Below, one piece after another: positions 24,260 through 33,225 of a stretch of 48,440 bases of DNA. Source of the stretch: DAIDKA01 sp035943195 (GTDB lineage: Bacteria > Pseudomonadota > Gammaproteobacteria > Steroidobacterales > Steroidobacteraceae). The notes beneath the pieces are model-generated. The model worked only from the letters and a program-made list of their open reading frames with translations. It was not told the DNA's origin and made no database searches. A program made the position numbers and the translations under genes. Numbering within the stretch: position 1 is the stretch's first letter; every line of letters starts with the position of its first letter. The stretch covers positions 1 through 48,440 of the forward strand of contig DASZCK010000180.1 in assembly GCA_035943195.1 (NCBI GenBank), written 5' to 3'.

Positions 24260-25057
24260 ATGTTTTTACTCCGGCCACGATTTCGATCGATTGCGATGCT
24301 TATTGCATTCGTTGCGTACTTTCACGTCTCTGCCGCACGGGCAACCGAGCCACCAACTGGCCAGACAGAATCCTGTCAAATACCCCAATGGGCGGCTGCC
24401 AACGGACGCGGTTCTGCGCCGGCCCCGGTGACGCGGACGCTAACGGAACTGCCGAACGGATGGAGCCCTCCTGATTGTCTTGACTGGGATGTGCGGCGGA
24501 TCACGTCCGTTGCCGAAGTTGCCGGTACCTTCCACGGCTCTGAGATCAATGACGTATTGCTGAGATTGGCCAATATCTCAGGCTTCACAGGAACCACCTA
24601 TTGGTCCGTCACGGACTCGCAACTTGAGCCATTGATCCTAGACTCGTTCGCCGTTGATTCAGCGCATTTCGACCGCAAGCGGCCGGACTTCCTACTGAGC
24701 GAGTTGAACGTCGGACGAGATCTGGTTTTCTCCGAGAAGGACAATAGACTGCCGAGTGCCGCTTTCTATCGGTTACGCGTACTCAGGCGGAACAAAAACC
24801 AAATCATCCTCGATATCTCGAACATAAGCGTCGTCAAGCGATTCTTCATTACGCTGTTGGAGCCCGGAGACATGCGAACAGCCGTTTTCGTCTCAAGGAC
24901 CGCCAATGGTGGGCTCACATGTTACGCAGTATCGGGAATACATCTCGCGGGCCTCTCGAAACTCCTGGACAATCCTCGGTCGCTTTTAAATCGACTCCTG
25001 GCATTTTACGGGCACGTCTGTGGAGCCGACTTCTCGACGTTACCGTGGGATAAGTAG
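24260..25057 (+). CDS. Unrecognised exported protein
   Basis: This 265-residue protein has a basic N-terminus and signal-like helix (RSIAMLIAFVAYFHVSAARA), then a secreted domain with SCQIPQW and DCLDWD cysteines near the start, a central mixed alpha/beta part (LLRLANISGFTGTTYWSV, RLRVLRRNKNQIILDI) and CGADFSTL at the end. The cysteines could form disulfides in the periplasm. I do not recognise the family. ATG 24260 is chosen; an ATG 12 codons later is also possible, and the open frame further upstream looks non-coding. Nearest neighbours do not point to a role. Confidence 0.6.
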   Translation: MFLLRPRFRSIAMLIAFVAYFHVSAARATEPPTGQTESCQIPQWAAANGRGSAPAPVTRTLTELPNGWSPPDCLDWDVRRITSVAEVAGTFHGSEINDVLLRLANISGFTGTTYWSVTDSQLEPLILDSFAVDSAHFDRKRPDFLLSELNVGRDLVFSEKDNRLPSAAFYRLRVLRRNKNQIILDISNISVVKRFFITLLEPGDMRTAVFVSRTANGGLTCYAVSGIHLAGLSKLLDNPRSLLNRLLAFYGHVCGADFSTLPWDK

Positions 25058-25078
25058 ACGCCGGGAACCTTGAAGTTC

Positions 25079-25336
25079 TTAGCTTTGATCCTCCACCTGC
25101 AGCTGGCGTAATTCTCGAAGCACACGGTTCATCGAGTGCTGAGCCGCATCATGAAGATCCTGGGCGAGAATCTTGCGTGCGAAATCGGCTTGATCGGGAC
25201 GAATCACTGTGCCAACCAACAAGTCGTGAACGGCCGACGCTGCGGCTGTCTCGCTCCAAGCGACCCACGCCTCCTTATGAACCTTGATGCGCTGCTTGAC
25301 GGCGTCGATTCGCGCTTTTCTCTCATCCTCGTGCAT
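25079..25336 (-). CDS. Small charged helical protein, unknown
   Basis: This 85-residue, probably cytoplasmic, largely helical protein is rich in Lys, Arg, Glu and Ala (MHEDERKARIDAVKQRIKVH; LAQDLHDAAQHSMNRVLREL). No motif recognised. ATG 25336 has GGGGGAG upstream; a longer frame to 25408 lacks such a site. It converges with the exported protein gene across a 21-base gap. Coding status rests on length, ribosome site and composition only. Confidence 0.5.
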   Translation of the reverse strand: MHEDERKARIDAVKQRIKVHKEAWVAWSETAAASAVHDLLVGTVIRPDQADFARKILAQDLHDAAQHSMNRVLRELRQLQVEDQS

Positions 25337-25510
25337 GGCTCCCCCAAGGCGACGCTCAGTGGCGAATGGCTTCCATCCTACCCGAGCAGCACACACATCT
25401 TGACCCAACGTGGCCCCGGCGTGGCATGTGAGCCGGTAGGAAGCTGACCGTCGGAGGGAAATTCAGCAATGCCCTTGCGGCGGTCGGCGTACCTATGTAG
25501 ACTTTCGAGC

Positions 25511-25822
25511 ATGGATAGACGCGACACCGAAGTCCGAATGTCTCTGCAGACACTGCGAGTCTTGGGGGTTTGCCTCGACAATCCTACCGATGAACTGGCT
25601 GGTGCCGACTTCATCAAACGCAGTGGCATCGCTTCCGGCACGCTGTACCCGATTCTGTTTCGCCTTGAATCGGCCGGATGGTTCGTGAGTCGATGGGAGA
25701 ACATTGATCCAGCTACAGCCGGGCGACCCAGACGCCGACTCTACCGACTAACCCCGACCGGCCTTCGTGGCGCGTCCAACGCCCTTGCGAGCCTCAATTT
25801 TCGACGAGGTTTGCCCGCGTGA
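25511..25822 (+). CDS. PadR-family transcriptional regulator
   Basis: This 103-residue winged-helix protein reads MSLQTLRVLGVCL, then AGADFIKRSGIASGTLYPILFRLESAGW, the PadR recognition-helix signature, and RRRLYRLTPTGLRGASNAL at the wing. PadR proteins repress or activate nearby genes. The ATG at 25511 is a choice between two; 25538 (nine codons later) is as likely, and neither has a strong ribosome site. Its stop overlaps the GTG of the FecR-like gene, so the two proteins are made together. Confidence 0.85.
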   Translation: MDRRDTEVRMSLQTLRVLGVCLDNPTDELAGADFIKRSGIASGTLYPILFRLESAGWFVSRWENIDPATAGRPRRRLYRLTPTGLRGASNALASLNFRRGLPA

Positions 25823-26880
25823 GCCGGAACGGGCCGCCGGGTATGTTGGCTTGGATTGTTCTTCGGGCAACCAGCCTGGTACCGGAACCCATGTGTTACC
25901 GGCTTGAGGAGGAATGGCTGGCGGATCTATTCGCGCTGGATGGGCTTGTGCGAAGGGTCTATTTCGCGCTCGGATGCTGGTGGGCGGCTCTGCAAATGCG
26001 CGGGGAACGCATTACGGGGATCCGGACCAAAGTAGAGTCGCGGAGCTTCATCGACGAACTTCCCGCCGCCAGACCAGGCTTCGAGCTCAAGCTGCCACTT
26101 TTCAAGAAACGCCACCGAGTTCGCGAGGACGCTTTCACCTGGCTGGAACGGCTGCGCCGGGGTCTCAAAGACGACGAGACCACTCGGTTTCGGACATGGC
26201 TGAAGCGCCGCTCGCACCGGGAATGCATCGCGCGCGTGGCAGCCCAAAGGGACAACTTCGAGGATCTCGCCTTCCTCAATGAGGTCTGCGAGATCAACCC
26301 GGCGTGGATCGAGTCGCGCCCTGTCCGCAATCGCGCCATCAATGCCGTGGCCGCGCTGATCTCGTTTGGCATCGTCTCGATACCGTACGTACACCTGGTT
26401 CTCCCTCAGGGCTCATTTATCGAGGGGTTTGGCACGGCATATACCAGTGGCGGACATGAATTACGACGTATCGGGCTGCCGGACGGGACGCACATGGTGC
26501 TGAACCGCGGGACGCATACGGCGGTCTGGTACACCGAAACCATGCGCGCTGCCGCGGTGTTGCGCGGTGAAGCCACGTTCACGGTGGCGCACGAGACGTT
26601 TCGAGCCTTTCTGGTTGATGCCGGCGATCGGCATTTCGCCTCGATGGGCGGCACGTTCAACATACGTGTGAGCGGCGGCGTGATCGAACTTACCGTTCTG
26701 AAGGGCGAAGTGAGCGTGACTGCGCCTCCCGTGCAGGAGCAGAGCAAAGGTCATGCAGAGCCGATACCCGCGACAGTCCTGAAGGCCGATCAAACGATTG
26801 CCATCTCGCCGGGCAACCAGTCCGCGCGAACCTTATCGCCGTTGCAGACGCAAGCCAGAATCGCCTGGCAACAAGGCTGA
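25819..26880 (+). CDS. FecR-domain membrane protein fused to an EEWLADL module
   Basis: This 353-residue protein has an N-terminal segment LVPEPMCYRLEEEWLADL like the prefix seen in PadR-linked membrane proteins. A FecR-type N-domain follows near 100-140 (FTWLERLRRGLKDDETTRFR), then one membrane helix near 170-195 and a FecR periplasmic domain: IGLPDGTHMVLNRGTHTAVW, AAVLRGEATFTVAHE and GGTFNIRVSGGVIELTVLKG. FecR proteins normally transmit surface signals to an ECF sigma factor, but none is present here; the coupled partner is PadR. GTG start overlaps padR. Confidence 0.82.
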   Translation: MSRNGPPGMLAWIVLRATSLVPEPMCYRLEEEWLADLFALDGLVRRVYFALGCWWAALQMRGERITGIRTKVESRSFIDELPAARPGFELKLPLFKKRHRVREDAFTWLERLRRGLKDDETTRFRTWLKRRSHRECIARVAAQRDNFEDLAFLNEVCEINPAWIESRPVRNRAINAVAALISFGIVSIPYVHLVLPQGSFIEGFGTAYTSGGHELRRIGLPDGTHMVLNRGTHTAVWYTETMRAAAVLRGEATFTVAHETFRAFLVDAGDRHFASMGGTFNIRVSGGVIELTVLKGEVSVTAPPVQEQSKGHAEPIPATVLKADQTIAISPGNQSARTLSPLQTQARIAWQQG

Positions 26881-26919
26881 GACAGCGCCCTCTCCTTCGC
26901 CCACTAGACCAGGAAGTTC

Positions 26920-28035
26920 ATGCCACGTCCGCAACCGATCCGGTCGCCCTGGATGCGATTCGTCTGCTGGGGAGCCACGGTTGTGGTGATCGCAGTCTTG
27001 TTGCTCCTCGCTTCTGGCGCCACTTACGAGGCGGTTTCCCGCGCCCGTGTCGCGCGCGAGTTCCCGCCGGAAGGCAGGATGATTGACATTGGCGCACGCC
27101 GCATTCAACTGGACTGTCGCGGGAAGGGTTCCCCTATTGTGGTATTCGAAAGTGGGCTGGATACCTACGGGTCGCTTAGCTGGGCCACGGTGCAGGACAG
27201 CGTCGCGAAAATGACTCGCACCTGCAGTTACAGCCGCGCCGGCGTGATGTGGAGTGACCCTGGCCCCTCTCCTCGCGATGGCAACGCAATCGCTGCTGAC
27301 CTCCATGCGACTTTGGTGAAAGCCGGTGAAAGACCGCCGTACGTCCTGGTCGGTCATTCCCTTGGTGTTCCCGACATCATGATCCATACGCTGCGACATC
27401 CCACGGAAGTGAGCGGGCTGGTGTTTGTCGATGGCTCGCATCCGGACCAGATACAGCGTTTCGCGGCGAACATGCCCACTCCCAACGATGCCGCGGGGCC
27501 GTCGTACTTCAAGCGCAAGTGGGTCGGCAGAATAGGCATCAGTCGCCTGCTGGGATTCTCGCCACCCGTCTCTGCCCCCCACTCTGAAAAGGAAATATTT
27601 GCCTATCAGTCGACATCGAGCCTTGCCACATCTCAGGAGGAAGAGGCCCTAGGCGCCACGCTTGCAGAAGCCGGCCGCGCCAAGAATCTCGGATCGCGCC
27701 CGCTTTACGTGCTGACCAGCACCTTGGCTTACACAGCTGAAGCACTCGCAGCCTGGGGAGGGACGGCCGCGCAGGGGCGCAGACAACAGGGAATCAAGCT
27801 GCAGCTGCACAACGAGCAAACGTCCTGGTCAACCGTCAGTCATCACGAACTGATCGCCGATTCGGATCACTACATCCAGATTCACAGACCGGATGCCGTC
27901 GTGGCGGGCGTGAAATGGGTTCTCGATCGAGTTGGCCGAACCGATGCGCAAGCACAGGCTGAGCTGGCCAAGAGCGCACTCACGGATGTTCGTCGCGTAA
28001 TCGGCCACCCAACACCGCGGAGATGCTGGCAATAA
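26920..28035 (+). CDS. Membrane-anchored alpha/beta hydrolase
   Basis: This 371-residue protein has one N-terminal membrane helix (VVVIAVLLLLASG) and an alpha/beta-hydrolase domain. The nucleophile motif is GHSLGV near 146-151. VFESGLDTYGS gives the oxyanion region, VFVDGSHP follows strand 6, and DSDHYIQIHRPD supplies the catalytic His. The active site faces the periplasm if the helix is an anchor. AGGAAG precedes the ATG. It lies 39 bases after the FecR-like gene and may share its transcript; the 3' end overlaps the convergent gene by 56 bases. Substrate unknown. Confidence 0.86.
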   Translation: MPRPQPIRSPWMRFVCWGATVVVIAVLLLLASGATYEAVSRARVAREFPPEGRMIDIGARRIQLDCRGKGSPIVVFESGLDTYGSLSWATVQDSVAKMTRTCSYSRAGVMWSDPGPSPRDGNAIAADLHATLVKAGERPPYVLVGHSLGVPDIMIHTLRHPTEVSGLVFVDGSHPDQIQRFAANMPTPNDAAGPSYFKRKWVGRIGISRLLGFSPPVSAPHSEKEIFAYQSTSSLATSQEEEALGATLAEAGRAKNLGSRPLYVLTSTLAYTAEALAAWGGTAAQGRRQQGIKLQLHNEQTSWSTVSHHELIADSDHYIQIHRPDAVVAGVKWVLDRVGRTDAQAQAELAKSALTDVRRVIGHPTPRRCWQ

Positions 28036-28855
28036 ACGCCCCGACTACCATCGACAAGGCAAGATAGATTGAGGCCTGCGCGGCAGCTTTTTTGGCAGCA
28101 TCGGCAGCAGCCTTGGCCTTTGTTTCCGCGTCCATGACACTGGTGGCCAATTCGTTGACACGCCGCTGCGCCTCATCCTGGGAAACACCAGTGCGAGCAG
28201 CCGCTAGCTCCGCAAGATAAGTCCGGTCGGCGTCACTGAAACTGCCCGTGACGAGCGAATTGGCAACGATATGTGCGACTTCGGGTTTAGGATCCGGTGA
28301 CGAGGAGGCACTTGGCGAGGTGGCGTTCGAGCCCCCGCTCCCACTCCTGAACAGCCGATCGATCGAATACGCCGTGTCTGTCGAGGTCGCGCCGGCGGCG
28401 GCGCCTTTGGCGCCCTGAGCGACCACCGCGGTGGCTGCATGACCAGCCGCACCTAAGGTAGACAGAATACCGGAGGCGGCCGTTGCTGCCACGAATACGC
28501 TTGCCACCGCCCAGGTGACGAAGCCGTGGGCCGTATCTCTGAAAAACACCTCATGCGTGTGAGTTCCGATCCACCGTATGCGCAAGCGCCCGGCCAGATA
28601 GCCACCGAGTGCGGCCGAGAGCCATTGGGTGACCAGCAGCCAGATTGCAGCGGTGACAGCGAGCGTCATTCCCGAAATGCCCGCCCTTGGCCAAGGCGAG
28701 CTTGCTGCAAAGCCGAGCCCGGAACCCAAGGCGAGCAACACCAAGGTAGCCGCCGTCGCGGCGAACGCTCCGGCAATGATGGCGGGCCAAGAGGCCGCGG
28801 ATTGAGACACCGGCGCCGCCGCGGCATCCACGTGTGAGACCGTCGAATCGATCAT
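27980..28855 (-). CDS. Membrane protein, PhnA-like annotation group
   Basis: This 291-residue protein has three N-terminal hydrophobic segments (about 22-45, 55-80, 108-140), including WPAIIAGAFAATAATLVLLA and GGYLAGRLRIRW, and a final helix near the C-terminus (LALSMVVGAFIASISAVLGG). A hydrophilic Ser/Pro and coiled-coil part (MDAETKAKAAADAAKKAA) lies between. Similar proteins are often labelled PhnA-like in rhizobia, with no known function. Start ATG 28855 has GGAGG upstream. A 26-residue peptide gene lies directly upstream, probably in the same transcript. Confidence 0.7.
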   Translation of the reverse strand: MIDSTVSHVDAAAAPVSQSAASWPAIIAGAFAATAATLVLLALGSGLGFAASSPWPRAGISGMTLAVTAAIWLLVTQWLSAALGGYLAGRLRIRWIGTHTHEVFFRDTAHGFVTWAVASVFVAATAASGILSTLGAAGHAATAVVAQGAKGAAAGATSTDTAYSIDRLFRSGSGGSNATSPSASSSPDPKPEVAHIVANSLVTGSFSDADRTYLAELAAARTGVSQDEAQRRVNELATSVMDAETKAKAAADAAKKAAAQASIYLALSMVVGAFIASISAVLGGRLRDEHP

Positions 28856-28878
28856 GGCTTCTTGCCTCCGATTAATCG

Positions 28879-28959
28879 TTACACGTGTGAGCACATGGCG
28901 AGCAGAAGGATGATTGGAATCGGAACCCCTAAAAGCCAGAGCAGAATTCCACGACGCAT
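28879..28959 (-). CDS. 26-residue hydrophobic peptide
   Basis: A tiny gene reads MRRGILLWLLGVPIP, then a hydrophobic run and CSHV. It starts at ATG 28957-28959 with AAGGAA upstream and ends TAA at 28879-28881. It has two basic residues followed by one membrane-spanning helix with a VPIP kink. Very short peptides of the form RRGxLLWLLGVPIP occur in other proteobacteria as far as I recall; their function is unknown. It sits 23 bases upstream of the 291-residue membrane protein gene on the same strand. Confidence 0.6.
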   Translation of the reverse strand: MRRGILLWLLGVPIPIILLLAMCSHV

Positions 28960-29093
28960 AAATGGATTCCTTATTCAAAATGGAAGAACACGCACGAGCA
29001 GCTTGCCGTTTGTTTGTCAGAAGAGTGTAGGAGTAAACCGCTTCGCAGCGTCAGCGCTACTCGATAAGGCAGGGGGCGAGTGCTATCGAGAAC

Positions 29094-30566
29094 TCAGCGA
29101 CGTGGATTCTGAGTCAAAAGCGCGCTGTTTGGGCTCGTCCCGCCCAGCGCCAGAAACAATTGCACCGTATCCAGATATCGTTGCGCCTCGGCTCTGACAT
29201 ATCCGAGGCGCGCCTGCTGGTATGAGCGTTGGGCGTCCAGCACCTGAAGCACCCCGCTGTTGCCTTCGCGGTAGCTTGCCCTCGCAAGATCGAGGTTGGT
29301 CTGCGCAGACTGTTGTGCCTGATCCTGCGCATCGAGCTGCTCGGCGTCATGTGTCAAGGCCTCCAGCATGTCGGCCACCTGACCGAACGCCTCGAGCACC
29401 GTCTGCTGGTAAGTTGCCGCCGCTGCGTGCATGGCATCCACTGCCGCCCGTTTCTCGGCCCGCAGTGTGCCGCCATCGAAGAGCGGAACCGTGAGACCCG
29501 AGATGAGGCTCCACGCGGTATCGGCGGAATCAAATAACTGCGCAGCCTTGACGGCCTGCTGGCCGAGCGTGGCAGTCAGCTGGATTTTCGGATAGAGGTT
29601 CGACTCGGCTATACCGACGGCACTAGTGGCCACGTGCAATTGCGCTTCGGCTGCGAGGATATCCGGTCGATGATGAGCCAGCTCGGACGGCAGGTTCACG
29701 GGCAGATCGCGAGGTAGGTTAATTTGTTCGAGCGTGAGGTCTGCGGGCAAATCATTCGCCGGTGGCTGACCCAGGACCACGGACAGCGCGTGATGGGACT
29801 TCGCGAGGTCCTGTCGTAGGGGTGGCAATAGCGCCATATCGTTCGCAATCTGACTCTGCGCACTCACGACGTCGATGCGCGCGACCGAGCCCGCCGCAAA
29901 GGCGGTCTGCACCAATTTCAGGTTGTCCCGATCCTGGGTCAGGATGGTCTCGACCGTTGCGATCTGCGCACGGGTGGACGCGATGCTCAGTGCCTGCAGG
30001 ACGGCCTGCCCGCTCACGGTCAGATAGGCCGCCTCGAGCTGGTGCTTTTGTACCTCCGCCAAGGCCTTTTGCTGCTCCACCGTGCGCGCGATGCCCCCGG
30101 TGTAGTCCAGCGTGTAGCTGACCGTGGGCCCGACGGCATAGTAGGTAAACGGCGGCAGGTTGAAGAAGCCGCCCAGAAATTCGTCGCCGTATTTTTGGCG
30201 CCCCGCACCGGCCGTGAGCCCTACCTGCGGATAGCGCGTCCCCGCCCTCGCCTGCGTCAGTTCCTGGGCCTGAGCCAGGGTCGCCGCCGCCGCCGCCAGA
30301 GTCTTATTGTGTGCAACGGCCTCGGTTACTATGCCGTTGATGGGCTCCGAGCCGAACAGCTGCCACCAATCGCCTGCTATGGACTGACCGAGCTCGACAT
30401 GTTGCGGCGCTACTTTATCGGCGCCGGGCTGCGCGCCGGCCGGCGCCCCGTCCGGGAGATAGCGCGTTGCCGGTGGGGGCACTGGCCGCACGAAGTCGGG
30501 GCCCACTGTGCAGCCGCCGAGCAGGGCCGCGGCCGCCAATACGAGAATGCGCGCGTGGCTGTTCAT
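29094..30566 (-). CDS. Outer-membrane efflux channel lipoprotein (NodT/OprM family)
   Basis: This 490-residue outer-membrane factor of the TolC/NodT type has lipobox LAAAALLGGC near the N-terminus and CTVGPDFVRP, the typical RND/MFS outer-membrane start. Internal duplicated helical hairpins (RDNLKLVQTAFAAGSVARID and LDLARASYREGNSGVLQVLD) are present, as in trimeric channels. It completes a tripartite pump with EmrAB. Start ATG 30566 or GTG 30569 overlaps the emrB stop; both read through the same frame. Confidence 0.93.
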   Translation of the reverse strand: MNSHARILVLAAAALLGGCTVGPDFVRPVPPPATRYLPDGAPAGAQPGADKVAPQHVELGQSIAGDWWQLFGSEPINGIVTEAVAHNKTLAAAAATLAQAQELTQARAGTRYPQVGLTAGAGRQKYGDEFLGGFFNLPPFTYYAVGPTVSYTLDYTGGIARTVEQQKALAEVQKHQLEAAYLTVSGQAVLQALSIASTRAQIATVETILTQDRDNLKLVQTAFAAGSVARIDVVSAQSQIANDMALLPPLRQDLAKSHHALSVVLGQPPANDLPADLTLEQINLPRDLPVNLPSELAHHRPDILAAEAQLHVATSAVGIAESNLYPKIQLTATLGQQAVKAAQLFDSADTAWSLISGLTVPLFDGGTLRAEKRAAVDAMHAAAATYQQTVLEAFGQVADMLEALTHDAEQLDAQDQAQQSAQTNLDLARASYREGNSGVLQVLDAQRSYQQARLGYVRAEAQRYLDTVQLFLALGGTSPNSALLTQNPRR

Positions 30567-30568
30567 CA

Positions 30569-32101
30569 CTACTCGATGGCTACCGGTTCGGTGCTCGCCG
30601 CCCTGCCTTTGCGCAGCAGGAGCACCAGGGGAATCGAGGCCAGACTCAACACCATCATCAATTTGAAGTCGTTGTTGTAGGCGATCATCGCTGCCTGTCG
30701 GGTGACCGTCGTATTCAGTGTCGCCAGGGTCTGCGCCGTTGCAGTCCCATCCGGCAATCGGTCCCGCAGGATGGGACTGAAGCGGTTGACATGCTCCGCC
30801 AGCGTTGCATGGGTGATCTGGGTGTTGCGCGTCAGCAGAGTCTCGACGATCGAGATTCCAATGCTGCTGCCGAGGTTTCGGGTAAGGCTGAAGATCGCGG
30901 TGCCTTCATTGCGCAGAACCGGCGACAGCGTCGCGAACGTCACGGCGGCGAGCGGTACATAGACAAAACCCGTGCCGAGGCCTTGTGCAAGTCCGGACCA
31001 GATGACAATCGCGGAGTCCATCTGCAGATCAAATCCCGCCATTTGCCAGGATGAGAACGCAGTCAGTGCAAATCCAGCCGCGATGATGGCACGGGTATCG
31101 ATTTTGCCCATGAGACGCCCGACAATGAACATGGAGCAGAAGGTACCGAGGCCGCGCGGAGCGGTCACCAGGCCGGTGGTCAGGACCGGATAATTGAGTA
31201 GGTCCTGCAACAGTGGTGGCAGCAACGCCAGGGTCGCAAACAATACCGCGCCGACGATGAAGATAAACACGTTGCCGGTCAGGAAATTCCGGTCCTTGAA
31301 AAGAGAGGAACTCACGAACGGTGGTTTCACCGTGGTCAGCATATGCACGACGAAGAAATACAGCGCCGCGCCGGCAATGGTGGCTTCGATCCATATTTCC
31401 CGGGAGCTGAACCAGTCCCGCAGCTGCCCGCGATCGAGCATCAGCTGCAACGCACCGATTCCGATGCTCAAGGCCGTGAAACCGAAGAAATCAAAACGCG
31501 AGCGGCGAATTTCGGTTTCGGACATGGCCCCGGCGATACCGAGGAATGCCAGGATTCCAAACGGCACGTTGATATAGAACACCCACCGCCAGTTGTAGTT
31601 CTCCGTAAGCCAGCCACCCAGTGCCGGGCCAACAATAGGGCCGAGCGTAACGGCCATCACCCAGATTGCCATGGCCCGCGCATGGTGAGCGGGTGGGTTG
31701 ATATCCAGCAGCACTGCCTGTGACATGGGCACCAGGGCCGCTCCGCACAGTCCCTGCGCCAGCCGTGCCGCCACGATCTGCGGCAGGGACTGGGCAAGGC
31801 CGCAAAGCATGGACGCGACCGTGAAACCGACGATCGAATAGAGCAGGATGCGCTTGCGCCCGATCTGGCCAGCGAGCCAGCCGCTCAGCGGCGTCATGAT
31901 GGCGGCGGCAATGATGTAGGAAGTCAGCACCCAGGCCATCTGGTCCTGAGTGGCCGAGAGCGATCCTTGAATACGCGGCAGGGCGACGTTGGCAATCGTG
32001 TTGTCAATGGATTGCATGATCGACGCCAGCATGATTGAGGCGGTGATCAGGATACGTCGGCGCGCATCGATTCCCGCAGCAAACGCAGACGAATCACTCA
32101 C
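30569..32101 (-). CDS. emrB: DHA2-family multidrug efflux MFS transporter (EmrB type)
   Basis: This 510-residue protein has about 14 helices. MFS signatures include SIDNTIANVALPRIQG in helix 1, GWLAGQIGRKRILL after helix 2, and the antiporter motif region WVMAVTLGPIVGPALGGWLTE in helix 5. It drives drug or toxic-compound export by proton antiport. Its start overlaps the emrA stop by four bases (ATGA at 32098-32101) and it is followed by the outer-membrane factor, so the three pump parts are co-translated. Confidence 0.95.
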   Translation of the reverse strand: MSDSSAFAAGIDARRRILITASIMLASIMQSIDNTIANVALPRIQGSLSATQDQMAWVLTSYIIAAAIMTPLSGWLAGQIGRKRILLYSIVGFTVASMLCGLAQSLPQIVAARLAQGLCGAALVPMSQAVLLDINPPAHHARAMAIWVMAVTLGPIVGPALGGWLTENYNWRWVFYINVPFGILAFLGIAGAMSETEIRRSRFDFFGFTALSIGIGALQLMLDRGQLRDWFSSREIWIEATIAGAALYFFVVHMLTTVKPPFVSSSLFKDRNFLTGNVFIFIVGAVLFATLALLPPLLQDLLNYPVLTTGLVTAPRGLGTFCSMFIVGRLMGKIDTRAIIAAGFALTAFSSWQMAGFDLQMDSAIVIWSGLAQGLGTGFVYVPLAAVTFATLSPVLRNEGTAIFSLTRNLGSSIGISIVETLLTRNTQITHATLAEHVNRFSPILRDRLPDGTATAQTLATLNTTVTRQAAMIAYNNDFKLMMVLSLASIPLVLLLRKGRAASTEPVAIE

Positions 32102-33225
32102 GGCTTGGCCACCCCGGCGTGGTTCGCGGTCGCCGCCAGCGACTCCCGATCGCCCGCGCGAGTGTCGACCGTAACATCGGCGCTCAAACCCGCCTGCAGG
32201 CGAAAGCTGTTCCCTAAATCGGTCAGTTGCAGGCGCACGGGCACGCGTTGCACCACCTTGACCCAGTTGCCGGTCGCATTCTCCGGCGGCAGCAGCGAGA
32301 ACTGGGAACCTGTGCCGGGGCTCAGGCTCGTCACGACGGCGGCAAATTTCCTGCCAGGATAGCGATCGATGACAATGGAGGCCCGCTGTCCCGGTCGCAT
32401 TCGGGCGAGCTGCACCTCCTTGAAGTTGGCTTCAACCCACACATCCTGGATGGACACGAGCGCAAACACCGGCGCGGAGGCTGCAATGTAGTCCCCGACC
32501 TGCAGCTGTTCCACCTTGGTCGCGACACCGTCCGCCGGGGCTGCGATCACCGTGTAGGAAAGGTACAGCTGCGCACGATCCAGAGCGGCCTGCGCCTGTG
32601 CCACCAGGGGGTGTCGCTCGGGCGCAATGGCCGGATCGCCATCCAGATTGGCCAGCGCGACGCCGATCTGCTGCTGCACATTGGCGACCTGCTGCCGGGC
32701 CTCATCCAGAGCGTGTGCGGCCTGATCGTATTGCGCCCGTGAGGCAATGCCGGATGCCAGGAGTCGCGCCTGACGATCAAACTGCTGCTGCGCGTAGGTC
32801 TGGGTATCGCGCGCAGTACGCAGTTCGACCTGACGCTGCTGATAGGCAGACTTCAGGGACGCGATCTGCAAACGCGTTGCTGCCAGATGGGCCGCGGCGT
32901 CAGCGACCGCGATACGAAACGACGCATCGTCGAGCTTGAACAGTATTTCACCGCGCCGCACCAACTGGTTTTCGTGTACATCGACTTCGCGGACGCGACC
33001 CGCGACATTGGCGCTAATCGAAACGGTGGCTGCCTGGGTATAGGCGTCGTCGGTGTTTTCGTAGCGGCCGCTCATGAGATAGTAGTACAGCCCCCCTGCA
33101 ATGACGACGGCAGCGCCAAACCACATCAGAGGGCGGCGCAGACGCTGCAACCGCGTCTTGGGCGGTGACGGGTTCTGCACCGGCGCAGCGCGCTCGTTAG
33201 CACTCGTGGGATTTGCCGCGTTCAT
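32098..33225 (-). CDS. emrA: HlyD/EmrA-family membrane fusion protein
   Basis: This 375-residue protein has a cytoplasmic basic N-terminus, one helix (MWFGAAVVIAGGLYYYLMSG), then the EmrA opening YENTDDAYTQAATVSISANVAGRV. A long coiled-coil arm (about 110-200), a lipoyl-like half ending in SYTVIAAPADGVATK and a beta-barrel part follow. It links the inner-membrane pump to the outer-membrane channel. Its start overlaps the marR stop by four bases. Confidence 0.95.
   Translation of the reverse strand: MNAANPTSANERAAPVQNPSPPKTRLQRLRRPLMWFGAAVVIAGGLYYYLMSGRYENTDDAYTQAATVSISANVAGRVREVDVHENQLVRRGEILFKLDDASFRIAVADAAAHLAATRLQIASLKSAYQQRQVELRTARDTQTYAQQQFDRQARLLASGIASRAQYDQAAHALDEARQQVANVQQQIGVALANLDGDPAIAPERHPLVAQAQAALDRAQLYLSYTVIAAPADGVATKVEQLQVGDYIAASAPVFALVSIQDVWVEANFKEVQLARMRPGQRASIVIDRYPGRKFAAVVTSLSPGTGSQFSLLPPENATGNWVKVVQRVPVRLQLTDLGNSFRLQAGLSADVTVDTRAGDRESLAATANHAGVAKP

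Noticed and set aside
24260..25057. Assignment of the exported protein to DUF6675
   Set aside because: The impression was weak and no specific motif was convincing.
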